The notes under the pieces: generated by a model
Databases searched by the model: none
The model's input: only the letters and a program-made list of their open reading frames with translations
Told to the model about the DNA's origin: nothing
Part shown: in pieces, positions 23,701 through 33,900 of the stretch
Layout of the letters: the number at the start of each line of letters is the position of its first letter
How positions within the stretch are numbered: the stretch's first letter is position 1
Origin: Mesorhabditis belari
Lineage: Eukaryota > Nematoda > Chromadorea > Rhabditida > Rhabditidae
Assembly: GCA_958450365.1 (NCBI GenBank)
Contig: CAUEEP010000735.1
Span: 2,478,001 to 2,542,000 of the forward strand
DNA length: 64,000 bases
Reading direction: 5' to 3'
Program-made: the position numbers and the translations under genes

Positions 23701-24492
23701 AAGGTAGAAGTGTTGGTAGAAGGTAGAAGTGTTGGTAGAAGGTAGAAGTGTTGGTAGACGGTAGAAGTGTTGGTAGAAGGTAGAAGTGTTGGTAGAAGGT
23801 AGAAGTGCTTTCTGAATAAGATGCAAAGCTAATTTAAAAGAAAAATCTTCTTAATTCTTCTTTTAAGCAATTTTTCTTTTAAATTTGTCTTTTGTCTGAT
23901 TTAGGTTTTAGTTATTTCGAAAACGATCATTTTGGATACTAGCAAAAGCTTAGAATTTTGTCTAAACATCAAAAGATTCAAGACTTATTGTTAGGGGATT
24001 GATTTGAGAAGAATTTGAAACATTCATTGGTACTTATTTGATTACACGGCTCGTTTCTAAGCTTTTACCTCAAAATTTCCCTGAAAATAGACTTAACGTA
24101 TTAACTTTTTTTTGAGTGGACCAAATTTTCTGAAAATTCCGATTTTTCTTATCTGGAATACACAACAACTTTTGGATTTATTAGGTTTTTGAATATGATA
24201 AAAGAAATTAGATCTGTTTTAGATCTGTTGATCTGTTTTAGATCTGTTGATCTGTTTAGATCTGTTGATCTGTTTAGATCTATTGTACAGCGCTATAAAT
24301 TGACGTGGATGGGTGTGTCTAGTCTTTTAGCCACTACTTTGTTTAATAGCTTTTTAGATTTTAAAAGATTCTTTAGCCTGTTGGGATACGAATGTTTTCT
24401 GCGGTTCGTGGGCTCTCAAGAATTTGTGTCGATCTCAGCGCAGCAGCCAATGGATGCAGCAAAATTGTCGAAAGAGTTGTAATATGTGTTGA
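11751..24492 (+). CDS. Complete astacin metalloprotease paralogue with long pro-region and ShKT domain
   Basis: Sixteen exons total 1701 nt (566 codons plus stop): 11751-11913, 12935-13012, 13765-13863, 14698-14809, 14869-14958, 15049-15160, 15229-15303, 15352-15471, 16807-16910, 17801-17880, 17955-18090, 18138-18207, 21130-21287, 21328-21418, 22746-22842, 24377-24492. Every junction keeps phase; the 15303 donor (GTCGGA) is weak. The start has a Lys-rich N-terminus and a hydrophobic leader (LLFTIIFMLLLLFIGAIGA), a signal peptide or anchor. Residues about 45-120 are Gln/Asn/Gly-rich. Cysteines (FCGKYPTHQKC, VCQRMDC) and a charged helix fill the pro-region to about 283. Zinc site HEIMHALGVAHQHLRTDRD begins at about 420, Met-turn SIMHY at 475-479, ShKT at 529-566. 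Exon sizes from 18138 on match the upstream paralogue exactly. Organisation resembles C. elegans NAS proteins with astacin plus ShKT (NAS-9/NAS-10 type; from general knowledge, untested). A 21-nt optional exon at 15973-15993 would also keep phase. Confidence 0.85.
11896..12034 (+). repeat. Tandem duplication of the end of exon 1 and its donor
   Basis: About 70 bp containing the exon end and splice donor (GGTTTGGGTGAGTG) is present twice, at 11896-11964 and 11966-12034. Confidence 0.85.
12048..12205 (+). other. Coding-like segment in intron 1 of the second astacin
   Basis: Open for 158 nt between a TTTGCACAG acceptor and a GTAAAG donor, reading ALYSFDSDKESFKKTTEK and a repeated NSKALIANNKAIFANSKA. 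It would enter in phase after exon 1 but leaves the wrong phase for the next exon. It could be an exon remnant, a poison exon or a transposon fragment. The 725 bases after it show nothing I recognise. Confidence 0.3.
13060..13512 (+). repeat. 14-bp minisatellite (GAATTCGGTAGCTT)
   Basis: About 30 units with GGATACTGTAGCTT and GGGTACTGTACCTT variants, in an astacin intron. Confidence 0.9.
13925..14062 (+). repeat. AGCTAAGCAAGA-type repeat
   Basis: Irregular units of CAGCTAAGCAAGAAGCTAAG and similar in an intron. Confidence 0.7.
14328..14520 (+). repeat. Interstitial TTAGGC (telomere-type) tracts
   Basis: Runs of GGCTTAGGCTTAGG (four or more TTAGGC units) occur at about 14330-14392 and again at 14470-14518, separated by a GCGGCTAGCGCCT motif that itself occurs twice nearby. 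Confidence 0.75.
15503..15566 (+). other. Degenerate tRNA-like sequence
   Basis: ATGGCCGACTGGCTAAGAGC and GGGTTTAATCCC resemble the A and B boxes. Same family as 32495-32570 and 55928-55995. Confidence 0.45.
15598..15870 (+). repeat. 17-bp minisatellite (GAATAGACGCCCACCAG)
   Basis: About 16 units with GTCC/GCTC variants, after a CCGTATTTCTTCGAAT motif similar to the end of the hairpin element at 55550. Confidence 0.9.
16020..16195 (+). repeat. 7-bp array (GAAGAAC)
   Basis: About 24 units, directly before the HTH-like fragment. Confidence 0.9.
16190..16623 (+). pseudogene. Frameshifted fragment resembling a CENP-B/Tigger-type transposase
   Basis: The first frame reads KKKRCYDIETKLDAIVC and ISATVWKFGVA, like the N-terminal helix-turn-helix of pogo/Tigger/CENP-B transposases. 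A second frame reads AIVKVLNELPKQSSTYFP to DFDNEEDSDFFEKINA and a stop at 16621-16623. No catalytic DDE region is visible. It lies in an astacin intron. Confidence 0.4.
17098..17335 (+). repeat. Duplicated 70-bp segment in an astacin intron
   Basis: TTTGCTAAATAATAATCTGC through AGGACTCTGTAAATG occurs at about 17107-17170 and 17268-17328, separated by TTGGCCTTCTAG-type repeats. Confidence 0.75.
17428..17502 (+). pseudogene. Degenerate Ser/Leu-type tRNA-like sequence
   Basis: GTGGCCGAGTGGTAAAGCG is a typical Ser/Leu A box, with AAGTTCGAGCG as B box and a partly pairing acceptor (GCGGC/GCCGC). The anticodon region is scrambled. Confidence 0.5.
17627..17800 (+). repeat. 30-bp minisatellite abutting an exon
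   Basis: Six units of CGATTTAATTCCAGGAAAGG plus TAGCTTAAAC. The last unit ends in ACGTAG, which serves as the acceptor of exon 17801-17880, so the array provides the 3' splice site. Confidence 0.9.
18440..19325 (+). repeat. 11-bp minisatellite (GGAACCGTATT)
   Basis: About 80 units with GGAATCGTATT and GGAATTGTATT variants. Open in several frames because 11 is not a multiple of three, but not coding. Confidence 0.95.
19487..19665 (+). repeat. Copy of the intron segment 18273-18440
   Basis: ACACCAAAATAATCTAAAAG through CTCAAATGATCGATCG is repeated on the other side of the 11-bp array with few changes. Confidence 0.9.
19895..20005 (+). pseudogene. Partial copy of an astacin exon plus donor
   Basis: GGATACGGGAAATCCGATTT through the GTGAGTTC donor copies the second half of exon 18138-18207 and the following intron. 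The upstream acceptor is missing; a tRNA-like 3' end (CACCGGGATCCGAACC) abuts it instead. Confidence 0.85.
20041..20270 (+). mobile_element. CTCTAATAGTAGTGCACC MITE copy
   Basis: Internal CATCGATAGATTC-type and GTAAAATAGTCATCAACTCG parts, ending AGAGAAAATACGGTA. Confidence 0.75.
20338..20509 (+). mobile_element. CTCTAATAGTAGTGCACC MITE copy, shortened
   Basis: Ends diverged (TTCTAATATTAGCGCACC / GTGCACTACTATTAGAAAG). Confidence 0.7.
20516..20770 (-). other. Ala/Gln/Ser-rich coding-like segment between two MITE copies
   Basis: On the minus strand it reads SLAAAAAAASASQTPSQTPN and QNPSGHSHIIHRQ, with a CGGCACAG acceptor-like site before and a CAG/GTTGG donor-like site after. It could be a captured exon of a low-complexity (for example transcription-factor) gene. 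Confidence 0.3.
20812..20995 (+). mobile_element. CTCTAATAGTAGTGCACC MITE copy, left end missing
   Basis: Starts inside the element (GCGTCGCCTAAATTCCTCG) and ends GAGAGAATACGGTA. Confidence 0.7.
21433..22399 (+). mobile_element. Decayed mariner element in an astacin intron
   Basis: Inverted ends TATTAGGTTGTCCGG / GGACAACCTAATAT with GAGCGTTTT / AAAACGCTC inside. The transposase C-terminal half is readable across frameshifts: FLNPGETITAENYCQQ, LHDKARPH and PPYSLDLSPTDYHFF (a DD34D-type spacing). The VWW segment before it is repeated three to four times. A second MITE is nested at 21506-21731. Confidence 0.8.
21506..21731. mobile_element. Nested TA-flanked MITE
   Basis: Ends CAGTCATGGACAAAAGTC / GACTTTTGTCCATGACTG flanked by TA, inserted in the mariner. 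A solo copy of this end lies at 11226. Confidence 0.85.
22455..22700. repeat. Single unit of the 150-bp satellite of 53690-54840
   Basis: CTTTCTAGTGCACTGAAGTC and TTTGAGCACAAAGTACAAGG match the satellite consensus. Confidence 0.6.
22885..23162 (+). repeat. 11-bp minisatellite (CCCCCGTTTGG)
   Basis: About 24 units alternating with GACCGTTT variants; strongly strand-asymmetric in C. Confidence 0.9.
23398..23815 (+). repeat. 19-bp minisatellite (GTAGAAGTGTTGGTAGAAG)
   Basis: About 22 units with GACG/GAAG variants. Confidence 0.95.
24215..24285 (+). repeat. GATCTGTTTA short array
   Basis: About six units of GATCTGTT(TTA) in the last intron of the second astacin. Confidence 0.8.
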
Positions 24493-24631
24493 TGAAGAAA
24501 AAGTCTTTTTTTTTTTTTACTAATATTTGCTCAACTTTTCTTTCATTTAAAACTTGAAATTGATTTTCATTTTTCATTTTAATCCTTTCTGAGTTATAAA
24601 AGGAGTTTTCAAAGAATATTTATAAATTTAG

Positions 24632-24637
24632 AAATAA
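24632..24637 (+). terminator. Candidate poly(A) signal of the second astacin
   Basis: First good AATAAA after the stop, 140 bases downstream. Confidence 0.4.
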
Positions 24638-25129
24638 AAACATTTCATTATTTTGCTTAAATCTTTTTTTAAACCGGTTTGAACTCAATTTTCTTTTGTT
24701 TTTTTGATGTCTTTCCATTAATCTTTACAATGAATTTCTCAAATGATTTTCAATAAAAGTCATATGACGATTACAAGTATACATAACAAGTTTTACAGAA
24801 TCTAATCTAAATTCTAATTGGATTATCTGAAGAGTTGAATTTAAAAAGCTTATTTTTGATGAAACAAAACTTATCTTTTGAGTAAGCAAAGCTTATCTTT
24901 TAACTAAACAAAACTTATCTTTTGACTAAACAGCTAATCTTTTAACTAAACAAAGCTTATCTTTTGAGTAAACAAAGCTGATCTTTCAACTAAACAAACA
25001 AACAAATCCGCATGGAAGAAAAGCTATGTTATCTGTTTGATGGAATTCCCGTGGTCTTATACACTTTGAGGTTCTAGCTTCTCTTCCAACAGTCACCTCA
25101 GATCTATATGTGCAACAGCTGGAACGAGT

Positions 25130-25453
25130 AGACCAGGCTCTCAAGAACGAGTAGACCAGGCTCTTAAGAACGAGTAGACCAGGCTTTCAAGAACGAGTAG
25201 ACCAGGCTTTCAAGAACGAGTAGACCAGGCTTTCAAGAACGAGTAGATCAGGCTCTCAAGAACGAGTAGACCAGGCTTTCAAGAACGAGTAGACCAGGCT
25301 TTCAGGACAGAGATCAGGCTCTTGAACGGACGGCTCAAGAACGAGTAGACCAGGCTCTCAAGAACGAGTAGACCAGGCTCTCAAGAACGAGTAGACCAGG
25401 CTCTCAAGAACGAGTAGACCAGGCTCTCAAGAACGAGTAGACCAGGCTCTCCA
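25130..25453 (+). repeat. 23-bp minisatellite (AAGAACGAGTAGACCAGGCT)
   Basis: About 14 units ending in CTC or TTC; one unit near 25305-25335 is broken. Confidence 0.95.
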
Positions 25454-25459
25454 GGTGTA

Positions 25460-25994
25460 AACAAATCGACTGTGAGATATCTGCAAGATTACGCGCGCCC
25501 ACACACAGCAAAGAAGACGCAGGAAAAACTCGAGGATATTGGGTTGGGAATGTCTCCGCCGTCTAGTCCGAATCTGGCACCCTTAGACTGCCACTTATTT
25601 CGATCTATGCAGCAATTCCTGGTCGATAAACACTTCAGGATCACGACGAAGTCTGAAACGCCAAACACAGCAAATGGAATTGGAATTGGGAATATCTCCT
25701 GCATTCGCCGTATAGGCTTCTGGCACCCACAAACTACCACTTATTTCGATCTATGGAGCAATTCCTGGTCGATAAACACTTCAAGGATTACGATGAAGTC
25801 CGAATTTGGGTAGGCCAATACGTCGACTTGCAGCCTCATGATTTCTTCAGCAAAGAAATCCGAGATTTGAAAGAAAAATAGAGAAAGATTGCCTAAAGAA
25901 AAACTATTGCCAACAACGGAGAATATCTTTTGGATTAAAGCGCATTGTTTTCTTTTTGTGGAGATAAATATCATTCCGGACAACTTAATATATA
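25460..25994 (+). mobile_element. 3' part of a decayed mariner element
   Basis: Reads YLQDYARPHTAKKTQEKLED and SSPNLAPLDCHLFRSMQQFL, the C-terminal half of a mariner transposase. This is followed by a second degraded copy of the same stretch and FFSKEIRDL. The end ATTCCGGACAACTTAATA matches the mariner at 21433. Its 5' half is replaced by the 23-bp minisatellite. Confidence 0.75.
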
Positions 25995-26019
25995 TATTTT
26001 AACCTATCAATATATAATA

Positions 26020-26543
26020 TATTGGGTTGGGGAGAATGAGTCGGCGCCAAACTTTAAAGGGACTTTTTGCACACATAAAGCCTTCTTTAAACATACGTTT
26101 GGTTTCATCAAAAGGATCCACTATTTCTCTACAAAATCACTTTTGAGAGATTCCACAAAGCTTTTCTTTCGTGGAGTTTATGAACTTCCAAACGCAGCTG
26201 GTTAAAATGGCAAAGAGTCCGACTCATCATTTGAACAGTTTCTTTCACATAAACCTTCTTTGGTGTTTATATAAAAAAGATAGAGCACATTCAATTACTT
26301 AAGTTGCCAAATTTGCAGGAAGATCCCACCAATGGTTTTTTCTAGATCACAGTTTGTAGTTTTTGTGAAAAAATGGCTTTTTCTTGAGCGGAGGCGCTGT
26401 TTGAATTTTCTTTTAAATGTCATTTTGTAGAGAATTAGTTAACCATTCTACTGATATCAAACGCATATTATTTGACGAAGTCGAATAGAAGTTTTAGACA
26501 TTTTTTTGATTTTCGGCGCCGATTCATTCTCCCCAACCCAATA
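26020..26543. mobile_element. MITE with TTGGGTTGGGGAGAATGA ends
   Basis: Inverted ends TATTGGGTTGGGGAGAATGA / TCATTCTCCCCAACCCAATA, 524 bp, no coding capacity. Confidence 0.85.
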
Positions 26544-26580
26544 ATATCGTGTTGCTTTTTATCGTCCTTTTTCGTATATA

Positions 26581-27662
26581 CAGGGTGGCTGAAAATTACG
26601 TGCGTGCGCGTTACGTGCGCGCTACGTGCGCGCTACCTGCGCAATTACGTGCGCGCTACCTGCGCAATTACGTGCGCGCTACCTGCGCAATTACGTGCGC
26701 CCTACGTGCGCGCAGCATCTGACATAGTTTTAAACAATGTATAAAGCATTGCTACTCATCTTTTTGTGTTTTGATATTCTTTTTATCGTTGTCTATTATC
26801 GTTGTCCTTGGAAGTGGCTAAGAATTCACAAAATCACCATCAACTTCTCAGTCCAGCTCTCAAGAGCACTCGCAAACGAAAAGTCGCTACAAAAGGTCTG
26901 TTTCCAAAAAGTTTGATGATTTGCGGGGGAATCAGTGCTTCCGGAAAGACCCCGTTGGTTTTTATCGATAAAAATCTGAAGATTAACGCAAAAGTCTATC
27001 AAAAAGAGATTCTCGAGAAAGCTGTGGTGCCGTGGAAGAGGAGCCATCCCAATTTGACCCTTCAACAAGATTGGGCGCTGGCCCACAGAGCCAAAACAAC
27101 AATTCGCTTTCTCGAAACTCAAATTGGCTCTTTTTTGACGAAGGATCAATGGCCTGCAAACAGCCCGGATCTCAATCCGTTGGACTTTTCGGTTTGGGGT
27201 TTTATGGAAGAACAATTGAGAAATAGGAAAATCAATAATTTGCATGATTTAGGTCGAGAACTGATCAAAATCTGGAACGACTTGGATGCAAACTATCTCC
27301 GCTGCACCGTCGATTCTGTAAAGGAGCGAATTGAAGCCTGTATCAAAGCTTGAATGGAAGCGAATTGAAGCTTGTATCAAAGCTTGAATAGAAGCGAATT
27401 GAAGCCTGTATCAAAGCTTCAATCGAAGCGAATTGAAGCTTGTATCAAAGCTTGAATCAAAGCGAATTGAAGCCTGTATCAAAGCTTCAATCGAAGCGAA
27501 TTGAAGCTTGTATCAAAGCGGATGGAGGCCACTTCGAAAATTTCTTGTAATTATTAAATGCTTTTGTTACAACTATTATATAAATAACTATTTTTTACAT
27601 GTTCTTTGAAAGAAAATTAAATTATGGCGTTTTCTTTGGCGTACATAATTTTCAGCCACCCT
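26581..27662 (+). mobile_element. 5'-truncated Tc1/mariner-family element (DD37D type)
   Basis: Ends CAGGGTGGCTGAAAATTA / TAATTTTCAGCCACCCT. The transposase C-terminal part (26802-27353) has MICGGISASGKTPLVFIDK, LQQDWALAH and SPDLNPLDFSVWG; 37 residues separate the last two catalytic Asp, as in maT-like elements. The N-terminal DNA-binding region and first Asp are absent, replaced by a GCGCAATTACGTGCGCGCTA array at 26596-26712. Confidence 0.8.
27330..27535 (+). repeat. 34-bp tandem copies of the transposase 3' end
   Basis: Units GAAGCGAATTGAAGCCTGTA plus TCAAAGCTT repeat the last codons (RIEACIKA) and stop of the transposase about six times. Confidence 0.9.
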
Positions 27663-27942
27663 ATTGATAGGTTAAAGATGCACTAAAGATCAATTGAAAG
27701 ATAGCATTTGACATAAAAAGGATCTAAAACTTGTCAAAAGATCTCTCAAAATCTCTCTAAAATGAATGATTGTGAAAAAGTTGAGCAAAAGTTGAGCAAA
27801 GGTACTCTTTTTTCAAAGAAAAATCAATTCCAATAGAAAAAGAGAAAGAGAAAACGTTTAGGAAATAACATTTTTCGATTAAACAAGAAAAGATTTTTGT
27901 GAAATTTTCGTGATTTCTTTGATTCTTTGATTCTTTGTTTCT

Positions 27943-30900
27943 ATGAAGTATTTTCTGAATCTTCTTCTATTTTATTTTTTAATTATTCTTGCTGAAGATA
28001 CAAAGCAAGTGCCACCCTGGGGATACGCTGAAGTCAGTCATTTTTTAAATAGAACTACCGTAAACGAAAGACCCCAGCCATAAGACGGGGGCGGCTGCGA
28101 GTCTAGCTGAACGAGTTTTCTCGACACGGAGCACAAGCTCGTATAGGACAAAAAATAGCCCGAACAGCATTTTTGAACCAAAGACGCATTTTGAAAGTAC
28201 GGGCGCTTGAAAAAACAAAAACTTTTGCGACTAGCGACTACGCGACTGTACGAGGGGGGTGGGGTACTATTACAGTATTTACGGTAGTCATAGTCATAGT
28301 TTAAATAGTCATTTAAAATTTGAATTTTATTTATTGATTTTATTTATTGAATTTGATTTTTGTTTTGTTTTCCTTTATTGATTTAATTTTGATTGTATTT
28401 TAGTTTGTTTTATCGAATGAAATCAAAATAAAGTCTGAATTAAGTCAAAATTTAAAGGAAAGGCTATTAAAAGGTTATTAAAGGGTTATTAAAGGGTTAT
28501 TAGCCCATTCGAAACTTCTGCAGCGAATAATCGCTGCAGCAAAAACTCAGGAACGGACCGCTGCAGCGACTATTTGCTGCAGCGCTAATTGAGCTATTTT
28601 CATTCAATTAATTGCTTTTTTTTTGCTGTTTTTCAGCATTACATGTATATTCCAATTGTAGCAGATCTACAAATTAAGTGGGCAAAAAAGGCGTGTCATA
28701 TTTACCCGGAATCAATGCAGCCTCTGGTTTTGCATGGAAATGTTCCATAATAGCTCTAATCTTATAAAGCCGATCTCCTGCAGAATCCAGTTCATTATCA
28801 CAAAAGCGCAGGTTTCGAAGAATAGATTCAAATTTTGCTCTTGACGTAATGTGGGGAAATCCTCCTAATCCAGGCCTGCTACTCCAGTAGTCACGAATCC
28901 TCGGTAATTTGACGATTCTCATTTGAAGATACAGAGCCAGGAAGAGCTTGAAAGATTATGCATCGAAATCCTGCCAGTTTGTTTTCCTTTTTCCATGTTT
29001 ATTAGATTCGCCTACTAACATATTGATTAATTTGTCGTCGATAAAATAAGAATAATAATCGATAGGATCTTGAAAAGTACTGAAGTCAAATCCAAATCGT
29101 TCTTCATCAAAAATAAATGGTGTAGGAGACTCTCGTAAATCTTTTCAACCATCTGAATAAACTGCTTCGGAGTCAAAAATGTTCGGAGTCGAGTCGCAGA
29201 CGAAAAAAAAAGAAAAAACGCTGCGGTTTCGAATGGGTTAAAGGGTTATTAAAGGGTTATTAAAGGGCTATTAAAAGGTTATTAAAAGGTTATTAAAGGG
29301 TTATTAAAAGGCTATTAAAAGCCTATTAAAGGGCTATTAAAATGCTATTAAAAAGCTATTAAAAAGCTATTAAAAAGCTATTAAAGAAATGCTAAAGACT
29401 TCTCAATAATTAGACTTTTAAAAAACGCTTAATTTCTAATATTATTGAAATTTTAAAGTTTTATAGCCTTAAAGAGGCTGAGATTTAAGATTTTGAGGCT
29501 TTATAGCTTTAAAGGTGCTAAGATTTATGATTTTAACGCTTTATAGGCTTAAAGATGCTAAAGATTTTAAGGCTTTATAGCTTTAAAGATTTAAAGATTT
29601 TCTCAGATTTCATCAAATTTTAATTTTTAGGCAATCGGTTTGATTGGTGCTTTTCTATCGAAAGATTATGAGAAAAATCCGTCAAGAAATGTGCTTCAAG
29701 ATGTGAAAAATTATGCAAATTCACTGAATCGAGCAAAGGGTTTATCGGAGGAGGATCAGAAGAAAGTCATGGAGAATTTACTGGGAATTGGGGAGATGAA
29801 AATGGACAATTTGAGGTTTAGCTTCAGCGAAAGCTTTAGCTTCAGCATAAACCAAACAGAGAACTGAATTTCGGACTCTTTAAAAAGCAGTCACACGCTC
29901 CTTAATGGATCGTCGACTAACTGCTAACTGCCTCTAGTGGATAGTCGGCTATACTACCGAACTTTCATTTCATTTCCTCCCGCAAGTTCCTCTCCCTAAA
30001 TTTTTTCCTTTTCATTGTTAGTTTCTCTCCTTAAGAAGCCGTCTCACGCTCCGCTTTCAACTGCTTGCATGGCCTAGTGGATAGTCTGTTAGACTACCAA
30101 ATCTTCATTTCTCGAACTTGGGGAGAAAGAAAGGTAATAGGTTTGGTAATCTAGCAGACTATCCATTAGACCATCAAAGCATCAAAGCATCTAAGTCAAT
30201 GGAGCGTTTGACGGCTTCTTAAGGAGTCCGAATTCAGCCGCGTTCTGCAAAAACTAAAAACGGATTCGAGATCCGGTTCTACGAGATGGACTTGGTCTAG
30301 AGTTAAAAGCTTAATACCAGCTTGATTGGCCGGTTAAAAGGCCAGCTTGTTTGGCCAGGCAAAAGGCCAGCTTGATTGGCCAGGCAAAAGGCCAGCTTGA
30401 TTGGCCAGTTAAAAAGCCAGTTTGTTTGGCCAGGCAAAAGGTCAGCTTGATTGGCCAGTCAAAAGGTCAGCTTGATTGGCCAGGCAAAAGACCAGCTTGA
30501 TTAGCCAGGCAAAATGCCAGCTGGATTGGCCAGTCAAAAGGCTAGGTTGATTGGCCAGTCAAAATGCCAGCTTGATTGGCCAGGCAGAAGGCCAGCTTGA
30601 TTGGTCAGTTAAAAGGCCAGCCTTTCTCTTTCCTTTTGCTATAATATTCTAAAGCACTGTACTGATAAATTGAATGAATAAAGAAGCCTTTTAGCTCAAA
30701 ATTGACAGATGATTTAAAGACGAAGATTGGAGAAGCGGGGAAATCTTATCGAGAATCCCTAGCCAAACATATGTTGATACTCGAAAAGGAGCAAGAGTTG
30801 CCAGAATCGGTGAAAACGTGGATGAATGAGGTGAGGCAAGTTAGAATACCTGAATGAGGTATTATAAAAGCTCAGAACCAGGTTTAGACTGTTCTTTGAC

Positions 30901-33900
30901 TTTTCTTGGCTGGCTAATCTTGCTGTAAAGCTTAGCAAAGCTAAAGCTAGCCAGCCAAATGACTTTCAATTGATCTGATTGAATTGATTTTGTCATAAAC
31001 CTTGACTTTATTTGGATTTTATTGAAATTTAAGTAAAAATAGTTGAAAATTTACCAATCAGCAAGTGAAAAACACAAAGACATTTTCTAGATGATAATCA
31101 AGCCGTTGAAAGAAACACAGCAACTCTTTGAAGCCTATCTTTCAAATCAACAATCCACTCAGAATTCGCAGAAATTTGAGCAAAAAATCAACGAGGAAAA
31201 GGTGAAAAATCTGGGAACAGTGAGTTATTAAAGAAATTTCAAAAAAAAAATTCTGCTAAATTCTAGAAATTCTCGAGTTTAATGAAGGAGGGAATCAAGA
31301 AATTGCAAGCTGAAGTTCTACAGGAAAAGAGAAACAATTATCGACATTTTGATGCATTAACCGATTTGATGCAAAGAGCTCAAGTCGTTTATGTGGGTTT
31401 TGTGACTAAATCTTAGGTAAAGAAGATTAGGCTAGATTTGATCGTCCTGGACAGGCTATCCTGGATCAGGCCCTGATCCGATTCCTGTCTCTGGATAGGG
31501 TTAGAAAGTTACCAAGATCCAATAAAGTTATCTGGATCTGGTTAGACTAGATTAGAAGCCAAGATCTGGTTAGACTAGAGCCAGACTAGGGCTTGATCAG
31601 GGATGATCAATAAGGCAGAGCCATGTTTGAAGTTAGGGACAGATCAGGATTAAGCCAGGGACAGATCAGGATTAAGCCAGGGTCGATTCAGGCTTAGGTT
31701 CAGGCTCTGGGCGAGGTCTGTTTTACTCTAGCTCTAGATGCGAGCTCTAGATGCGAGCTCTAGATGCGAGCTCTAGATGCGAGCTCTAGATGCGAGCTCT
31801 AGATGCGAGCTCTAGATGCGAGCTCTAGATGCGAGCTCTAGATGCGAGCTCTAGATGCGAGCTCTGTTTCGTTCAGCTCTAGATGCGAGCTCTGTTTTGC
31901 TTAGCCCTAGATGCGAGCTCTGTCTTGCTCAGCTCTAGATGCGAGCTCTGTCTTGCTCAGCTCTAGATGCGAAATCTGTTTTACTCTAGCTCTAGATGAG
32001 AGCTCTAGATGAGAGCTCTAGATGAGAGCTCTAGATGCGAGCTCTAGATGCGAGCTCTAGATGCGAGTTCTGTTTTACTCTAGCTCTAGATGCGAGCTCT
32101 AGATTTTGCTAGGGTGAATCCAAGAGAAGCAAGGCCGTTTTATCCAATGTTTTGTCTAAATTCCTTTACAGAATATGATCGAACTCATGCGTAACAGCAT
32201 CATCTTCAGTGGTGATGGAGGAAAAGTGAACGAATTGATTAAACAACAAAACGCTAACAGAAATGCGACTGAGGTTGAAAGGAGCAATGTAGGTATCGGA
32301 AATTGGCTTTGCATTTGATCGGAGCTAGGTATTTGATTCACAATTCAATTCGTTTAGTGGAAAGTGTCAGCCTCTGAAAATGAATTCAATTACAACGCTG
32401 TGAATCTCACCGATGATGGTTTCAAAGAAAAAGAAGCGCTGAAGACGATCTATCAAAAGTTCGCCAACAATAATTGGTAATCTAAAGCTATACCCTGATG
32501 GCCGACTGGCTAAGAGCTTTGTATCTTAATCGAGAGGTCAAGGAGAGGACAGGTTCAATCCTATCTAGCTTATTTCCTTTCTACATGAGTTTTTCCATCT
32601 ACATGAGTTTTTCTTGTCTCTAAATTTAGCGCTATGCTTTTTCTTCTTTTCTTTTCTTTTTTTAATTGTACCAAAATATATTTCCTAAGGTTCTAATTCG
32701 ATTTAGAATCTCGGATTCTACTTAATTCTCTTCCACAGACACTCTTCCACAGTTCACTTTCCTTTCTTCTTTATTCTAACTCTATTAATACTCAAAACTT
32801 GAGAAAAATTTAGGAAAGACGGCTCTCCAATCAACTATTATTTTCTTCTGAGCTACGATGAAAAACCAATGACGAAAAGTTCGAAAAACTATACACATAT
32901 AGTGGAAATCAATAATAAGACGGTGGTGCTGCATATGAGAAGTCAATTGATGGGTGAGATTGGAGTGAAGAGATTGGAGTGAAGAGATTGGATTGAAGAG
33001 ATTGGATTAAAGCCATGGGATAGTTAGAATGAGATCCGGAAGATCTAACAAGGTGTCCCGAAAGTTCTTAAGATGGGTGAGATTGGACTGAAGAGATTGG
33101 ATTGAAGAGATTGGATTGAAGAGATTGGATTAAAGCCATGGGATAGTTAGAATGAGATCCGGAAGATCTAACAAGGTGTCCCGAAAGTTCTTAAGATGGG
33201 TGAGATTGGACTGAAGAGATTGGATTGAAGAGATTGAATTGAAGCCATGGGATATTTAGAATGAGATCCGGAAGATCTAACAAGGTGTCCCAAAAGTTCT
33301 TATTCTTTTTTCCTTAACCAGTAACCTCTTAAAAAGCACGTAGTTTTTGGAAAATGCTAGCTTCTAAAAATTCAGATATTTTTACCCAAATATGACGATT
33401 TTCATAAAAAAAGATTGGTATTTGTTGGTTAAACATTCACAAAGACTCATCTCGGTTAAGCATTTCCATCCGTGTCCATACGATCTTCAACACTCCTTTC
33501 AATTGTGTATCAGTTTGGAGTCCCCATCCGAGTCTTCGCTGTTATCGATTTTCGTTCAACTGATCGACTGATCACTTCAGACGAGCACTCTACTTTGCTG
33601 AACATAATCTCCTCTCACAAATTGTCAGCTTCTTTCTTAACCGAGTTGAATAGAGATTGGGTAAATAACTTAAAATCATAAGAACTGCCGGTACTTGTCG
33701 GTTAAACATTCACAAAGACTCATCTCGGTTAAGCAAATTTCTGACTACTCTGATTGCGAGGAAGTAAATTCTGATGCAACGGATCGACATTCACGATCTC
33801 CAACACTCCTTTCAATTGTGTATCAGTTTGGAGTCCCCATCCGAGTCTTCGCTGTTATCGATTTTCGTTCAACTGATCACTTCAAACGAGCACTACTTCA

